NCBI GenBank assembly: GCA_030867875.1
Contig: JAOWCC010000577.1
Location: 3,488,660 to 3,552,659 of the forward strand
DNA from: Actinernus sp. WN-2022
Taxonomy: Eukaryota; Cnidaria; Anthozoa; Actiniaria; Actinernidae
Direction of reading: 5' to 3'
DNA: 64,000 nt
Part shown: piece after piece, positions 12,701-21,121 of the stretch
Position numbering within the stretch: position 1 is the stretch's first letter
Layout of the letters: every line of letters begins with the position of its first letter
Notes under the pieces: generated by a model
Database searches by the model: none
What the model was told of the DNA's origin: nothing
Seen by the model: only the letters and a program-made list of their open reading frames with translations
Position numbers and translations under genes: made by a program

Positions 12701-13167
12701 GCGTTGACAGTGATAGCCTTACAATGAACAGTGATACATACGTTGTTATTGAAGATTTTAATGGTTCGAAGACTGATCAAGAAATCGATCTAATGAAGAA
12801 CGAAAAAGTGAGGGTTATTCGAAAAACGTCAGGTGGATGGTGGTACGTGATATCTCAAGATGATGAAGGATGGGCACCATCAAACTTTCTTGAAGAGGTC
12901 CCAATGGTCGCTGCAGCAGCAGAGTTCCCACAAGTCCAATTATCCTACGAAGACAAGGCCGCCCAAGCGCGTGTGGTTCATGGGTAAAGTGCTGATGCAG
13001 AGTGCCTTCTGTGTCACCAAAATGGAAAAAAGGATATCCTTCAACTTGGCGAAAATGACAAATTCGAAGTTGTTCGAAAAGATAAGAGTGGATACGTTTG
13101 TGTCAGGGTTCCTGCGACATATGGATGGATTCCCAAGACATACCTTCGGAAACTTGACGAGGACTAA
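646..13167 (+). CDS. Gene 1: SH3PXD2 (Tks)-like PX and multi-SH3 adaptor, 5' end outside window
   Basis: This gene-level entry spans nine exons: 646-719, 1621-1712, 2715-2785, 5398-5526, 6441-6554, 8072-8189, 9356-9489, 10088-10125 and 11266-12987. All junctions have AG/GT sites and compatible phases, giving about 830 residues. In window numbering the order is PX C-terminus (1-50), basic linker (57-80), SH3-1 (about 88-143), SH3-2 (about 165-217), long low-complexity region (258-746) and SH3-3 (747-802). The frame stops at TAA 12985-12987, but SH3-4 homology continues in the same frame to TAA 13165-13167. Tks/p47phox family proteins are scaffolds that bind phosphoinositides through PX and proline-rich partners through SH3 domains, organising NADPH oxidases or invadopodia. 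Family assignment rests on domain order and motifs, including ITGP before SH3-1 and ISQC in PX. Exons 1-3 should lie left of the window. The paralog is gene 2. Confidence 0.88.
985..1275 (+). mobile_element. LINE reverse transcriptase scrap (C-terminal region)
   Basis: One frame reads PYLGITISNDLKWSDHIDKI, the characteristic segment after the catalytic core of CR1/jockey-type reverse transcriptases, then hits a stop. Further fragments in shifted frames continue to about 1275. It is an old, broken insertion in a gene 1 intron with no complete ORF. Confidence 0.75.
1621..1712 (+). CDS. Gene 1 exon 5 (PX domain C-terminus)
   Basis: The exon is 92 nt, following tcttctccag and ending before gtaagt, phase 0 to 2. 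It encodes the last PX helix with LPDNISQCHLVLNFFKP, matching the LP-x-x-ISQC/R...FF pattern of SH3PXD2 and p47phox PX domains. Compared with gene 2 exon 5 it lacks two codons (Met-Ala) near its 3' end. Confidence 0.88.
2161..2325. repeat. TG/TGG-rich simple repeat (gtgtggt units)
   Basis: A continuous tgtggtg/tgtgggtgg array with no complex sequence. It lies in gene 1 intron 5. Long reading frames on both strands here are artefacts of the 7-base periodicity. Confidence 0.95.
2715..2785 (+). CDS. Gene 1 exon 6 (basic linker between PX and SH3-1)
   Basis: The exon is 71 nt, after tttgtag and before gtaagt, phase 2 to 1. It encodes a strongly basic stretch including KPKKKRKQNRRRR. Only this frame joins in phase to exon 5 and to the ITGP-containing exon 7. 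The gene 2 counterpart (58040-58107) is 3 nt shorter and less basic. The cluster could act as a nuclear-localisation or membrane-binding patch; that is inference. Confidence 0.82.
3079..4859. mobile_element. Non-autonomous TTAA-type transposon with internal minisatellite
   Basis: The left end ggacggtgcctactaat (3079) and right end attagtaggcaccgtca (to 4859) are inverted copies, each flanked by TTAA (3075-3078 and 4860-4863), as expected for piggyBac/Kolobok-like target duplications. I recognise no transposase. It holds the 26-bp minisatellite at 3864-4437. It sits in the gene 1 intron between exons 6 and 7. Confidence 0.8.
3864..4437. repeat. 26-bp minisatellite, about 22 copies
   Basis: The unit is close to gctataatatagaagctaat plus ttgtaa. 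Copies alternate between gtaagctata and gtaatctata variants, and one copy has an eight-base internal duplication near 4339. It is contained inside the TTAA-flanked transposon. Confidence 0.95.
4864..5190. mobile_element. TIR MITE with TAA flanks
   Basis: The ends gggagcaggtcaaaacacat and its reverse complement (atgtgttttgacctgctccc, 5171-5190) bracket 327 bp. It is flanked by TAA at 4861-4863 and 5191-5193, a 3-bp duplication typical of PIF/Harbinger-type MITEs. It abuts the TTAA transposon directly and contains a poly-G run near 4957. Confidence 0.75.
5398..5526 (+). CDS. Gene 1 exon 7 (first half of SH3-1)
   Basis: The exon is 129 nt, after ccaacag and before gtgagt, phase 1 to 1. It encodes [18 protein letters not shown] and later [12 protein letters not shown], the start, RT loop and n-Src region of an SH3. 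The ITGP lead-in and GDVVEV-like motif match p47phox and Tks SH3-1. Confidence 0.92.
6441..6554 (+). CDS. Gene 1 exon 8 (second half of SH3-1)
   Basis: The exon is 114 nt, after gttcccag and before gttagg, phase 1 to 1. It begins GWWFVDAEGEQGWAPSSYLQ, giving the double Trp, the GW-x-P segment and the terminal SxYL of an SH3 ligand pocket. The remainder is an acidic spacer (DDPDES). Confidence 0.93.
7324..7510. repeat. 65-bp tandem repeat, about 2.8 copies
   Basis: Three successive copies of aaactacaaaaataacaccc with the following 45 bases, period 65, the last one truncated. Intronic in gene 1. Confidence 0.92.
8072..8189 (+). CDS. Gene 1 exon 9 (first part of SH3-2)
   Basis: The exon is 118 nt, after attattccag and before gtaaga, phase 1 to 2. 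It encodes the second SH3 up to LDGWWKA, including LPDELSFDVGVNLQV. The LDGWW element matches p47phox and Tks SH3-2. Confidence 0.92.
8550..8665. repeat. Dispersed repeat shared with 38265-38375
   Basis: About 110 bp starting gtagctccattgtttttgta and ending near gagcggtacagg is highly similar, same orientation, to a segment in gene 2 intron 3. It could be an element end or an ancient duplication. No coding content. Confidence 0.75.
8868..8947. repeat. G-rich heptamer array (gggggga)n
   Basis: About ten copies of a 7-8 base gaggggg unit on the plus strand, intronic. Each run has four to six guanines, so G-quadruplex formation is plausible; that is inference. Confidence 0.95.
9104..9260 (+). 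other. Candidate alternative terminal exon of gene 1 (between exons 9 and 10)
   Basis: A strong pyrimidine tract and AG (tgttccgttttgttag) precede a frame in exactly the phase left by exon 9. It stays open for 51 codons, begins YYIGKRMES, and ends at TAA 9258-9260, which overlaps an ATTAAA poly(A)-signal variant (9260-9265). Used instead of exon 10, it would give a short PX-SH3-SH3-like isoform. Chance openness of 51 codons is not negligible (very roughly one in ten), and homology to the end of an SH3 is weak. Confidence 0.35.
9356..9489 (+). CDS. Gene 1 exon 10 (end of SH3-2 and acidic linker)
   Basis: The exon is 134 nt, after gtactgactag and before gtaaag, phase 2 to 1. It completes SH3-2 with YNGREGMVPSMHIKKIG, matching the GY-x-PSMYL end of p47phox SH3-2, then runs into an acidic/polar linker (GETEEEEQTKSSS). 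Confidence 0.92.
10088..10125 (+). CDS. Gene 1 exon 11 (short linker exon)
   Basis: A 38-nt microexon after catttccag and before gtaagt, phase 1 to 0. It encodes DTSDEVQPERKQS. Support comes from good splice sites and the only phase that connects exon 10 to exon 12. It could be alternatively spliced. Confidence 0.7.
11266..12987 (+). CDS. Gene 1 exon 12 (disordered region and SH3-3)
   Basis: One long exon after ctttctctttag encodes 573 residues up to TAA 12985. The first about 490 residues are polar and low in hydrophobics, with Ser-rich patches (RKRSRSLEEL; SSSSEESDSDE followed by LTYDDFLDEEESF). They resemble the unstructured linker of Tks proteins, with possible kinase or 14-3-3 sites (inference). 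SH3-3 starts at DTYVVIEDFNG (12733) and has GGWWYV and EGWAPSNFLEE. After about 27 more residues the frame meets TAA inside what should be SH3-4. Only this large exon shows up as a single long ORF. Confidence 0.92.
   Translation, partial: VKMKYHIANELVVRSCIHEPSQTLGGMPIRKESRFELMSQEHLTILRNSLFKSPEEKDEADVNIPNKEVVQRIESSVRENVDEKQSDLCAKWSPQSPDDLSEKFQKKVQSNKYQSFTPFASEGNKSVLGCTLALMPMLINNEEMRPGESSLKAPAIRKRSRSLEELRTCYSESAIQNRSLNSPSPSISASEDDMQNQNTLADSMKKDNFKGSEISAVNPNLPVMEEKKRGKKPVLKNRAKSDGVELMTRRCILSSDDIWDSTQSGHVRNNDRSEMLMQGNEHSNGDDQNLNGNGSTNYLSVEMSLERRNKLNDDIFQYDQVQTTQALPRECLIDEDSTKETERFPARKLYNIEDLVVPLQSLQQLKKENGKQAPTSRHKTLMSDKGNLGMIMYSREENSLHQCPDQTTESHPPCCSTSETSSTLILFSDKGSSSSEESDSDEVLTYDDFLDEEESFPQDYGSTDSESGFFATDVSSPTGVDSDSLTMNSDTYVVIEDFNGSKTDQEIDLMKNEKVRVIRKTSGGWWYVISQDDEGWAPSNFLEEVPMVAAAAEFPQVQLSYEDKAAQARVVHG
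12988..13167 (+). pseudogene. SH3-4 of gene 1, cut off by an in-frame stop
   Basis: In the same frame after TAA 12985-12987, 59 codons continue to TAA 13165. They encode an SH3 body with KKDILQLGENDKFEVVRKD, then ATYGWIPKTYLRKL. The residues before and after the stop, VVHG-stop-SADAE, align with the ALYDYSA start of SH3 domains, placing the stop at the conserved Tyr. Either the domain has been lost by a TAC/TAT to TAA change, or the stop is read through, edited or an assembly error. No usable intron spans it. Confidence 0.85.
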
Positions 13168-13550
13168 ATGCTTCATTGTTAAACTTGAAGTGAATCAATT
13201 TTTTATTATGCTTATCGGCTGTGAAAACAAAGTAATACATTTATTTACACATGAAAATCTAGATAGGCACAAAAAGGAAAGGAAAATATAAACCTACAGA
13301 AGGTAACTAATACTGAATATAATACTATGAGTAGGTAGCAACATTGCTTGAAGTTGAGCCATTCTGCATTAAAAGTATATATATATATCCGTTTGAAAAA
13401 AACCACTGCTCTGAGATATATAGATATATACCTTTTGTATTCCATTGTTTTAGATGTCAAATTTGACAACAAAACAAAAGGTATATATCTATTTTCAGTG
13501 CAGTGTTTTTTGCAAACGAGTGTATATATATACAATAATTTTGGATAAGT

Positions 13551-13657
13551 ATAGAAGTATATAATTTTCATGGGGGACGGGGGGGGGGGGGGGGGGGGGG
13601 GGGGTATATACAGCCGCGTGTAAAAATTCTGATCCCCCCATGAAAATAAATTATATA
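13551..13657. repeat. Inverted repeat around a poly-G run
   Basis: tatataattttcatggggga (13558) and its near reverse complement around 13634-13655 flank a run of more than 25 guanines. It looks like a small palindromic element whose centre or end has become a G homopolymer; the run length may be unreliable. Confidence 0.7.
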
Positions 13658-14153
13658 CAGTGAACTCTCTCCTGCGACCACTTCCCGTAAGCGAACACCT
13701 CCCATAAGCGACCACTTTACCTTAGAACCGTTTTTTTTCTCAGTCAAATTCTGTTGTAAAAACTCTCTCGTAAGCGACCAACACAACAATTCTTAAGCGA
13801 CCGCGATCACTTTTTAGTCTCAACACTTGACATTTTCTATTGTTTTTTGTTTCCGATAAGCGACCACCAAAGAAGATTGTACTGTATTTTTAGAAAATCA
13901 TTACTCAAATACCACAAAGTTCAATTGTTAATGGCGCTGACAGATAAGAAACTAAAAAAGATTGGAAAAACTTGAGCTAGAACTCCCGTGCTTAGCTATG
14001 TTTTTATGGTGACAGCGCGCTAGAGCTGTGCTAGAAGTCTGATCCGTTTAGCAAGCACTTGGGCTACCTGTGTTGCTTTTTCCCGTAAGCGACTACATTC
14101 CGTAAGCGACCACTTTGTCCGTGCACCAGGGGTGGTCGCTTAACAGAGAGTTG
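13658..14153. mobile_element. MITE with TA target site (gtaagcgaccac family)
   Basis: The ends cagtgaactctct and agagagttg are imperfect inverted repeats flanked by TA. The body has several copies of taagcgaccac in both orientations. The pattern is common to Tc1/mariner- or pogo-derived MITEs. No ORF. Confidence 0.65.
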
Positions 14154-14269
14154 TACTTATATCGATTGCATCATGGGTAATCCAAAAATGTGCTTTTAAG
14201 ACATTTTTCTAACCAAATAATAATCAGGTTGGATTGAAAAATATACGAGTAAAACATTTTTAGATCTTA

Positions 14270-15961
14270 TGGATCCATCGGTTGAAGAAAACAAGTGTTA
14301 TTTTCAGTTTTAGTTGTACTAATTTATTCCATGCGTTTGCCTATCGACCGAAACGCTGCTACGACTTCAAGGAACTCACTGTATTCTGAACTTTACTTTC
14401 TCCACGCCGCACTAGCTAGGTTTATTCTATTTCCCTAAATGAAGCTGATTTATTCATTGAATTGATTTCAAACCTTAGAACCTAAGTTTAAGCGTATCAT
14501 CAGTGTGAACGGTTCTATTTTATTTTATGGTAGTTCGACGTGTGCGATTCTGCTCTATACCATAGAGCCGATTCACTTATAGTCCAGTTTCAAAATAAGG
14601 TATATATGTATAAGTTCTGACCCCATGAACTTTGGGAACTAGCCGTCGTCAAGCGTTGTCAACTTGTTTGAAATTGTAGCCACGCGATTGGCTACTCAGT
14701 ACCGGGCGGCCCGTTAGACCCCGTGGGGAGAGAGAGTAAAGTATCTGGCAATTTATTGACTGTCCCTCTGCCGGAGAGAGGAATTTTGTCAGCAGACCAG
14801 GCTACAAAGCCGAGTTTGCAACGGTCATGACCGAAACGATGCAAACACGTAGTTTCTGACGAAGAATGAGAGGACTTTTTCAAAGAAATGAGTTCATTTG
14901 GAAGAATTAGGATAATGATTTCTCAAGTCTGAAAACTTCTGGGGTAAGAAAAACTATCTACCTTTCACCTGACGGAGGAAATTACGCCTATCGGATGGGT
15001 TTTCGTGCGAAAAATCGGCCTCAAGTGAATCGTGGTTTGAATTTGAGTGTGCAGCCTTTCCTTTCTTTTAGACAGAGAAGAGAGAAAAACCCAAAGTGAG
15101 AGAAATGCCCCATAACCGCCATTTCTAGACTCCATAGAAACAACAGGACAACAACAAACTCTTAAGGTAAGTTTATTTTCTTTATCTGAGAATTTTTGTG
15201 AAATAATAGTCACACAGTGCAAAATACAGAGCTTGGGGCTGCCTGTGGTTAAACTGACAGTAAGACTTATTCATAAGTAAAACTTGTTATTTACTTGAAA
15301 ATTATTGGTACCTTATTCCCGAAAATCATTCAAAGATAATCTTTACTAATAAAATAAATTAACTGAACACAGTTTGATTAAATATTAACCATTTTTATAT
15401 AACTTGAAATTTATCTCGCGTAGAGTTCTAAAGTTGTTAAATGCAAGTTACAGTATGCATCGCGCGCGAACAGCAAAACGAAAACCGGCCGCACTCAATT
15501 CTGATAAAATAAAATATATTTGATCAATACTTTATATGCGAAATAATTACCTCGCAAAAATAATACGCAAAAGAAAACAAATGTGTTGCCAGTGAAATTT
15601 TAGCTCTTCTCTTCATAACGTAAAAAAATATTTTAGCTGTGTTTGGCTTTGAAGTGTTCATTTGATTGTTTGTTTGGCAGAATTGCAAACGTGGTCGTAA
15701 AATAGAACGTGTTTCACACTGATAATAAACTTAAACGTAGGCTCTAAGGTTTGAAATAAATTTCGTGAATACTTCAGCCTCATTCAGGGAAATAGAATAA
15801 ACCGAGCTAGTGCGGCGTGGAGAAAGTAAAGTTCAGAATACAGCGAGTTCCTTGAAGTCGTAGCAGCGTTTCGGTCGACCGGACCCAGTGGCAAACACAA
15901 TGGAATAAATTAGTACAACTAAAACTGAAAATAACACTTGTTTTTTCAACCGATGGGTCCA
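14270..15961. mobile_element. Non-autonomous transposon with about 260-bp inverted termini
   Basis: The left arm 14270-14530 (tggatccatcggttgaagaa) is the inverted copy of the right arm 15700-15961 (ending caaccgatgggtcca), with moderate divergence. TA flanks both ends. The 1.2-kb centre has no recognisable transposase. It lies downstream of gene 1. Confidence 0.8.
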
Positions 15962-16879
15962 TATTAGCCTGCTATGCAGACGTATTTTTTTCACTCTCAT
16001 AAATGCGAAGAAAAAAAGTTTTTTTTCTGAGGAAATTACGGAGGAAATTACGGAAGAAATTACGCCGATCGGACGGGTTTTACGCGGTTTTACGCTGTTT
16101 TACGCGTCGATCAAAACAAACGCACGTGCTTTCAACTCCACGATCAAACTGAATGCCAACGGCATCGACCCGTTGATTGGCTGATTCAAAACGACCCACA
16201 TATTTAGAATTCCTTTGGTCGCCATCTCCGGCTTGTCATCAAGTGAAATCCTAATTGCGTTCTTCAGAATCGTTTTTCTCGTTTGGAATTGGAGGGATTG
16301 AATCCAAACTCGGTCAAGACTTGGCGAAACTATGGCTCTATGAGATGCCGTTAGCCATTTGGCGAAACGCTTGGAAATTTAGCCAGACTTCGATTTGGGG
16401 TTAGGGTCACCAGTGACTTTGGGCCGCATTTTGCCGTTGAGTTGCCTGCCTTGTATTTTTTTCTCCCTCTCTGTCTACCCGAAATTATCTTTCGCCAAAC
16501 TCGCTAAATAGAAAACTTTTCCAAAAAAAAAACCACCATACAACACTCAAATAACTACTGATCTTTATTTCTTGAGTAGATTTAGAGCAAAGTATCGCTA
16601 ATATAAAAAAATTGTATACAGTATACAATTTTTATAAATTAAGTATACAATTTCTTCTCTCTGTATACTTAATGTAATGTAATACAAGCTCGTATCCATT
16701 CGGATCCTTCTGACTAAGCGATTCCTAGGTTGGACGTATGTGCCTGGTGAATCAATAATTATCCTTCGGTTGAAAGCTTAGTTCGGAAGTTATGGGCTTT
16801 CCCATCCCGAACCCGAAAGAGAAAAGCCCGGGAAAACTTACGGTACTACAAAACCAAAAAGTCGGCTGCGTTGCCAGCG

Positions 16880-17100
16880 TAGTCGTCCTGGTGGTGTAGT
16901 GGTTAACACATCGGACTAGTATACCGAGGCCGTGGGTTCGAATCCCGCTCAGGGCATGTTTTTCTCTTTCACCTCCCTCCGCAAAAACGTAACCAACACG
17001 CTAAATCAGTCCAATTCGATCGGTGGATTAATTAGCCGGGACCTGTCTTTGATCAGCCTCCCCATGGTTGTTTCAGGAGTTTTAACCTTTTTTCTGATTG
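16880..17100 (+). mobile_element. tRNA-derived SINE (head 16885-16956)
   Basis: The head folds as a tRNA cloverleaf: acceptor gtcctgg/tcagggc, D-stem gtgt/acac, and a perfect T-arm around ggttcgaatccc. Asp/Glu-like tRNAs are the closest match by eye. The nominal anticodon would be AGT, with a mismatch at the base of the loop. It is followed by a body ending ttgatcagcctcc ... atggttgtttcagg, shared with the SINE at 52862. An intact Pol III B box is visible; as a functional tRNA it is doubtful. Confidence 0.75.
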
Positions 17101-17520
17101 TTTCAGTATATTAGGGATGGGTTTCTTCTCTCTGTATACTATATAACAACGTATAATGTGAAGGATTTAGGAGGCAGGCAACTTCTGACAGTACAATAAT
17201 ATATTTAAGACGTTTCGGCTTTCAGCCTGAACTTCACTTAAAAAATAAAAACGATAAAAAGCTAAGAATAAGGTGAAATATTGTAATGGCTGGTATATAT
17301 AGGGGAGAGTGGTAATAAAAGTGGTTATGTAATACATAAGTGTAAGAGCTGAGAATGTAGAATGATTACGTAATAAATAGTTGAAATGGAACTAATATAT
17401 ATATATATTATCTTGGGCAAAGGTCGAAAAGCAGAGCAAGCTTGTAGTGCTTAGTTAGTTAATTAATAGTGAGACAATAAATGATTGGTTCGAGGCATCG
17501 TCTCTTCGCTCAGTGAGGAA

Positions 17521-17690
17521 ATGCCTTCTTTAAAAATCGGAAATAAACCAATTAAAAGGGTCACACAAAGCAAAACAGTTGGTTTCGTGGTAGATGAGCA
17601 CCTAAGATAGAAAGATCATGTAGAATACATAGCAAAACAGATTGTCTCGGGGCTAGGGACTCTAAAGCGGTTCTTCAAGGTAAAAAGGGT
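17521..17690 (+). mobile_element. LINE reverse transcriptase scrap
   Basis: A frame reads VGFVVDEHLR, then stop, then KDHVEYIAKQIVSGLG, the post-catalytic region of CR1-like LINE proteins (LGV-x-ID-x-L-x-W-x-x-HI). It is isolated and non-functional. Confidence 0.75.
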
Positions 17691-18453
17691 AGGGATGACC
17701 GTCGGAAAACCTAAAAAAATACCCTGAAAGATTCCAAGCCTTGAAAAAGTGCCCACCCTAAAATATACCTCATGGTCCAAAAATCAACCTAACAAATGGA
17801 TTTCGCTTGGACAACCCCTAACAATGACTAAATCGCCGATTTCAACCTCTAAAAATACGACGATCACCCCTACCAGCCGAATATAGGAAGATGGGCCCAA
17901 GATGGCGACCACTCTTGATGACAAGGGGGAAGATAGTTCAAAGACTTGCATGCATCAGGTGATAGGAAAATCACATTGAGTTTTCTTGTTTAATGCTTGT
18001 GTAATTTCAAATGGTAAAACCTGGCAAAATGTAGTCGGAGTATTAATATTTAAATTACCGAATATCGCCGTGTATTTATTAAACTCACGCGTGAAGTTAC
18101 TTTATTCACCTTTATTCAACAAAATACCTGGCACTTCGCTTCCAAGCCGTTCATCTTACGGATAGAAGTTGTTGAGCCGTTAAACCGGCAACGCGATATT
18201 CATCTAGAGCGGGTTTCCGGCTCCACGCCAAATCAGGCAAATTTCAAATCCAAGCAAAACTCTCTTAAAGAATCAAACCCATGCAAAGAGCAAAAATGTA
18301 CCGTATCCGTTGCCGGCATGTTGGATCGAATTCTGCTAGGCCTTCTGGTAACAGTGAGCGGTGACGTCACAAGTCATTATAAACCACAGGGATCCCATTA
18401 ACCCACTCAGACAAAATACCAAGCCAGAAGGCCAAGGGACAAGGCTGGGGGCA

Positions 18454-18705
18454 ATCCCTTTATGTAGGACGACACGAATTTTTACCAAAAATACAATAGA
18501 ATACAACACAATACAATTCAAAACAACAATAGAACGCAACACAATACAATACAATAGAATACAATTTGGTAGCAATTCGTGTCGTCCTACATGAAGGGAT
18601 GAATCCCTTTATGTAGGACGACACGAATTTTTACCAAAAATACAATAGAATACAACACAATACAATTCAAAACAACAATAGAACGCAACACAATACAATA
18701 CAATA
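18454..18705. mobile_element. Palindromic MITE and its partial tandem copy
   Basis: atccctttatgtaggacgac at 18454 is inverted at 18570-18600 (gtcgtcctacatgaagggat), enclosing an A/C-rich core of acaatac units. Immediately afterwards the left part is repeated (18603-18705). No coding content. Confidence 0.85.
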
Positions 18706-20008
18706 TCATCACTATAGATGGTTTGCACTCAATCCCAGAGATTCAAAGATTCAAATGGCAAAGGGCATGGCGGCCATGTTGGTGTACAGAACAAAAGAAG
18801 CTAACGAAGAATCTATTGTTAACTGTACACCAACATGGCGGCTATGACGTCACGTGCAAAGGGTCATTAGGTTTCTATTAGATGCCCTCCACCCTCTGAA
18901 ATGTAATTTAAAGGTAAGTGGTGTGGTAATGTGAATTTTTTTCTATCTGCTGTTATTGTCTTGTCAGTGTGTGTTATAGTATAATCTAGATTGTAATGTA
19001 ATTGCCAATGGTGTAATTCACTGGTGTGGAAATAAAACAACAACATCGGAAAAAAAAATCTTCAACGCTTCTACATCAATTCTTGTCAAATAAACATCAG
19101 TTTCAAAAATTCGATTTCGAAGTTAAGGGTTATCTAATCTTAAAAGAGGTGTTGTTTTTCTTTGAAAGAAAGGCTTTTTCATTTATTTAAGACTTTGCTT
19201 TGACTTTGAGGCTTGATTTGAACGACTTTTGCAATTTTACTGTTTTGAGACGCCGGTGAAAATTGTACTTTTATGCGGATAAGAGTGTTAGATTTCTGAC
19301 AGAAACTTCAATGCCAACCTTACCATTAGGATTGAAGAATTCTTATCTTGTAATTTACAACGACTTGAAGGTGAAAGTGTAGAAATCTTGCCACGACGCG
19401 CTCAATAAATACTGTTGAACAAATGACTTTTGAACGTGTAACTGCAAGGGCTCGCGCAAGAACTAATCAGAGGCTGGTATTCTGAAACACCAATATCATG
19501 TTATATTGACGTCTCAAAAGTAAATAAAATGATTAGTGAATCACGGTGATACACAGCTGTATTAGCTGGGTATCTGACTAATAACCTATATATTGATCAT
19601 ACTGCCGACCGGTACGGCCCCCGCGCGCTGGCCTTCAAACCTCACGTGATTGGGGCCCTTTGTCTGACGTCAGCGGGCCGTAAGACGCCGTATGGCCCTG
19701 TTCAATGTTTTGCTTGTTTTGCCATTTGCAAGTGGTCACATGATTAAAAACTTATTGACTAAGTTAGGTTGAGCCGGATGGGAAAATATTTTGCTCTCGG
19801 TGCTGATGTCATGACCCGTCCGGCCCAGTCCCACCCAGTCAATACTGACCTAGTATTTAACCATCAATAATGACCTAGTATTTTACCATCTATGAATGAT
19901 ACAATATCGGAGATCGCTCAAACGCCACTTAGTGGTCGTTATTTTCGATCATTTCCGTCGCGCACGTTGGTCCTCGAAGCATTTACCTCATTGTTAATTA
20001 CATCTTTT

Positions 20009-20315
20009 CAGGAGTATATTACACAGGAGTGTTCCTGTGCCCTTGTGTTGGCCCCTAACACAGCAGATGATGTGGCTATTTACAGTCGCGAAGTTCTAGT
20101 ATGGGATTACGTTGTCTTTTGTTCTCTAGCGCTTTAGTATCTTTAGCAATTTGAACCGTGTTAATTAAATTTTTTCAGTGCATCCTGATTGGTTAAAAGT
20201 GACGGCCTTTGTTTCTTCTCGCGGAAAAATCTATGCTAACAATAACTCTACTGTCTACAGTGTTGTGTGACAATATAATGTGGGAAGAGGAACACTCCTC
20301 TGTAATATACTCCTG
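20009..20315. mobile_element. CAGGAG-TIR MITE, copy 1, 7-bp target duplication
   Basis: The ends caggagtat and atactcctg are flanked on both sides by atctttt, an exact 7-bp direct repeat. The interior (for example gtgcatcctgattggttaaa) is the reverse complement of the copy at 56293. Related copies lie at 43678 and 52058. Confidence 0.85.
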
Positions 20316-20539
20316 ATCTTTTATAGTGCCTACGGCCATTTTTTAATCATTATAAATATCGATTCTACATGACGTGAATAAGTGCATATTCATATATTTT
20401 AATACGGCTGTGCATTTTTACTCCGGCATCATTTGTATTTTGCAAGGTTTCATCACTCATAAAATACACAGCCGTTTTAGCTGGTTAACCGACTAATAAC
20501 GTATATTGATCATACTGACCCGTACGTCCAGCCTCAAAC

Positions 20540-20572
20540 CCCACCCCCCCCCCCCCCCCCCCCCCCCCCCCA
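20540..20572. repeat. Poly-C homopolymer
   Basis: About 31 consecutive cytosines interrupted only at the edges, in the intergenic region upstream of gene 2. The true length is probably uncertain in the assembly. Confidence 0.95.
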
Positions 20573-21012
20573 CGCGCTTTCCTTTCAAACCCATTTCCAA
20601 AATTCACGACATGGGGCCGTACGCGCGCGTGTGAGCGGGACGAGATTGAGCATGAAAAAGCCTTCCACTCACAAAGCATAACGGCAGACATAGGGTTTTA
20701 AAACAACAGCGATATAATGTAGTATTGTTCTTTTTGTATGTAACAGCAATTATACACCCTCGCAAAGCATCACGGTTGATATAGGTTAAGCGGTACCGAC
20801 GTGCAGTCACGCGTCGTGGCTGTGCCCAATATCATGCCATTATCGCGGTCGGTTGAGTTTATCCTTCGCTTCGACAATAACAGTTCATAGTTAATAGTTC
20901 AGTCCAGAGAGGCAGTCGTTCTGTAAGCACATTCCTTTGCGCTGTTTTTATCGGTCTAAAGAAAGACACATTTTTATCCCCGTTCCTGCACGATTCCCGT
21001 TAGTCAGTAGAC

Positions 21013-21027
21013 ATGAACGCACAGTAG
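21013..21027 (+). promoter_or_regulatory. Short upstream ORF before gene 2
   Basis: ATG AAC GCA CAG TAG lies 25 nt before the presumed gene 2 start codon (21053) in the likely 5' leader. If the leader is transcribed as drawn it would be a four-codon uORF that could lower translation. The transcription start is not identifiable from sequence. Confidence 0.4.
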
Positions 21028-21052
21028 GGCCTTGCTTATTCGAACGAGAAGT

Positions 21053-21121
21053 ATGCAAAGAACTATCAAAGAGGTTTCCGTGGAAGGAGTGAAGGTCAGG
21101 AAGAAGCCAAACAAGCACTAT
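21053..21121 (+). CDS. Gene 2 exon 1 (start codon, PX N-terminus)
   Basis: It encodes [20 protein letters not shown] then KHY and ends before gtaagt in phase 0. Length and content match the N-terminus of Tks PX domains, where a short beta strand precedes K/QHYVY. The upstream ATG at 21013 is closed after four codons, so 21053 is the best start. Confidence 0.88.

Noticed and set aside
12985..12987. Stop at 12985 explained by a spliced-out intron
   Set aside because: gggtaaag offers a donor, but the nearest AGs would give an intron of about 20 bp and break the SH3 frame, so an in-frame stop is the simpler reading.
13245..13789. Minus-strand ORFs with poly-Pro
   Set aside because: Read through a poly-G tract and an inverted repeat; no homology.
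16885..16956. Functional tRNA-Thr (AGT)
   Set aside because: Folds well, but resembles Asp/Glu tRNAs rather than Thr and is fused to a SINE body shared with another SINE; treated as a SINE head.
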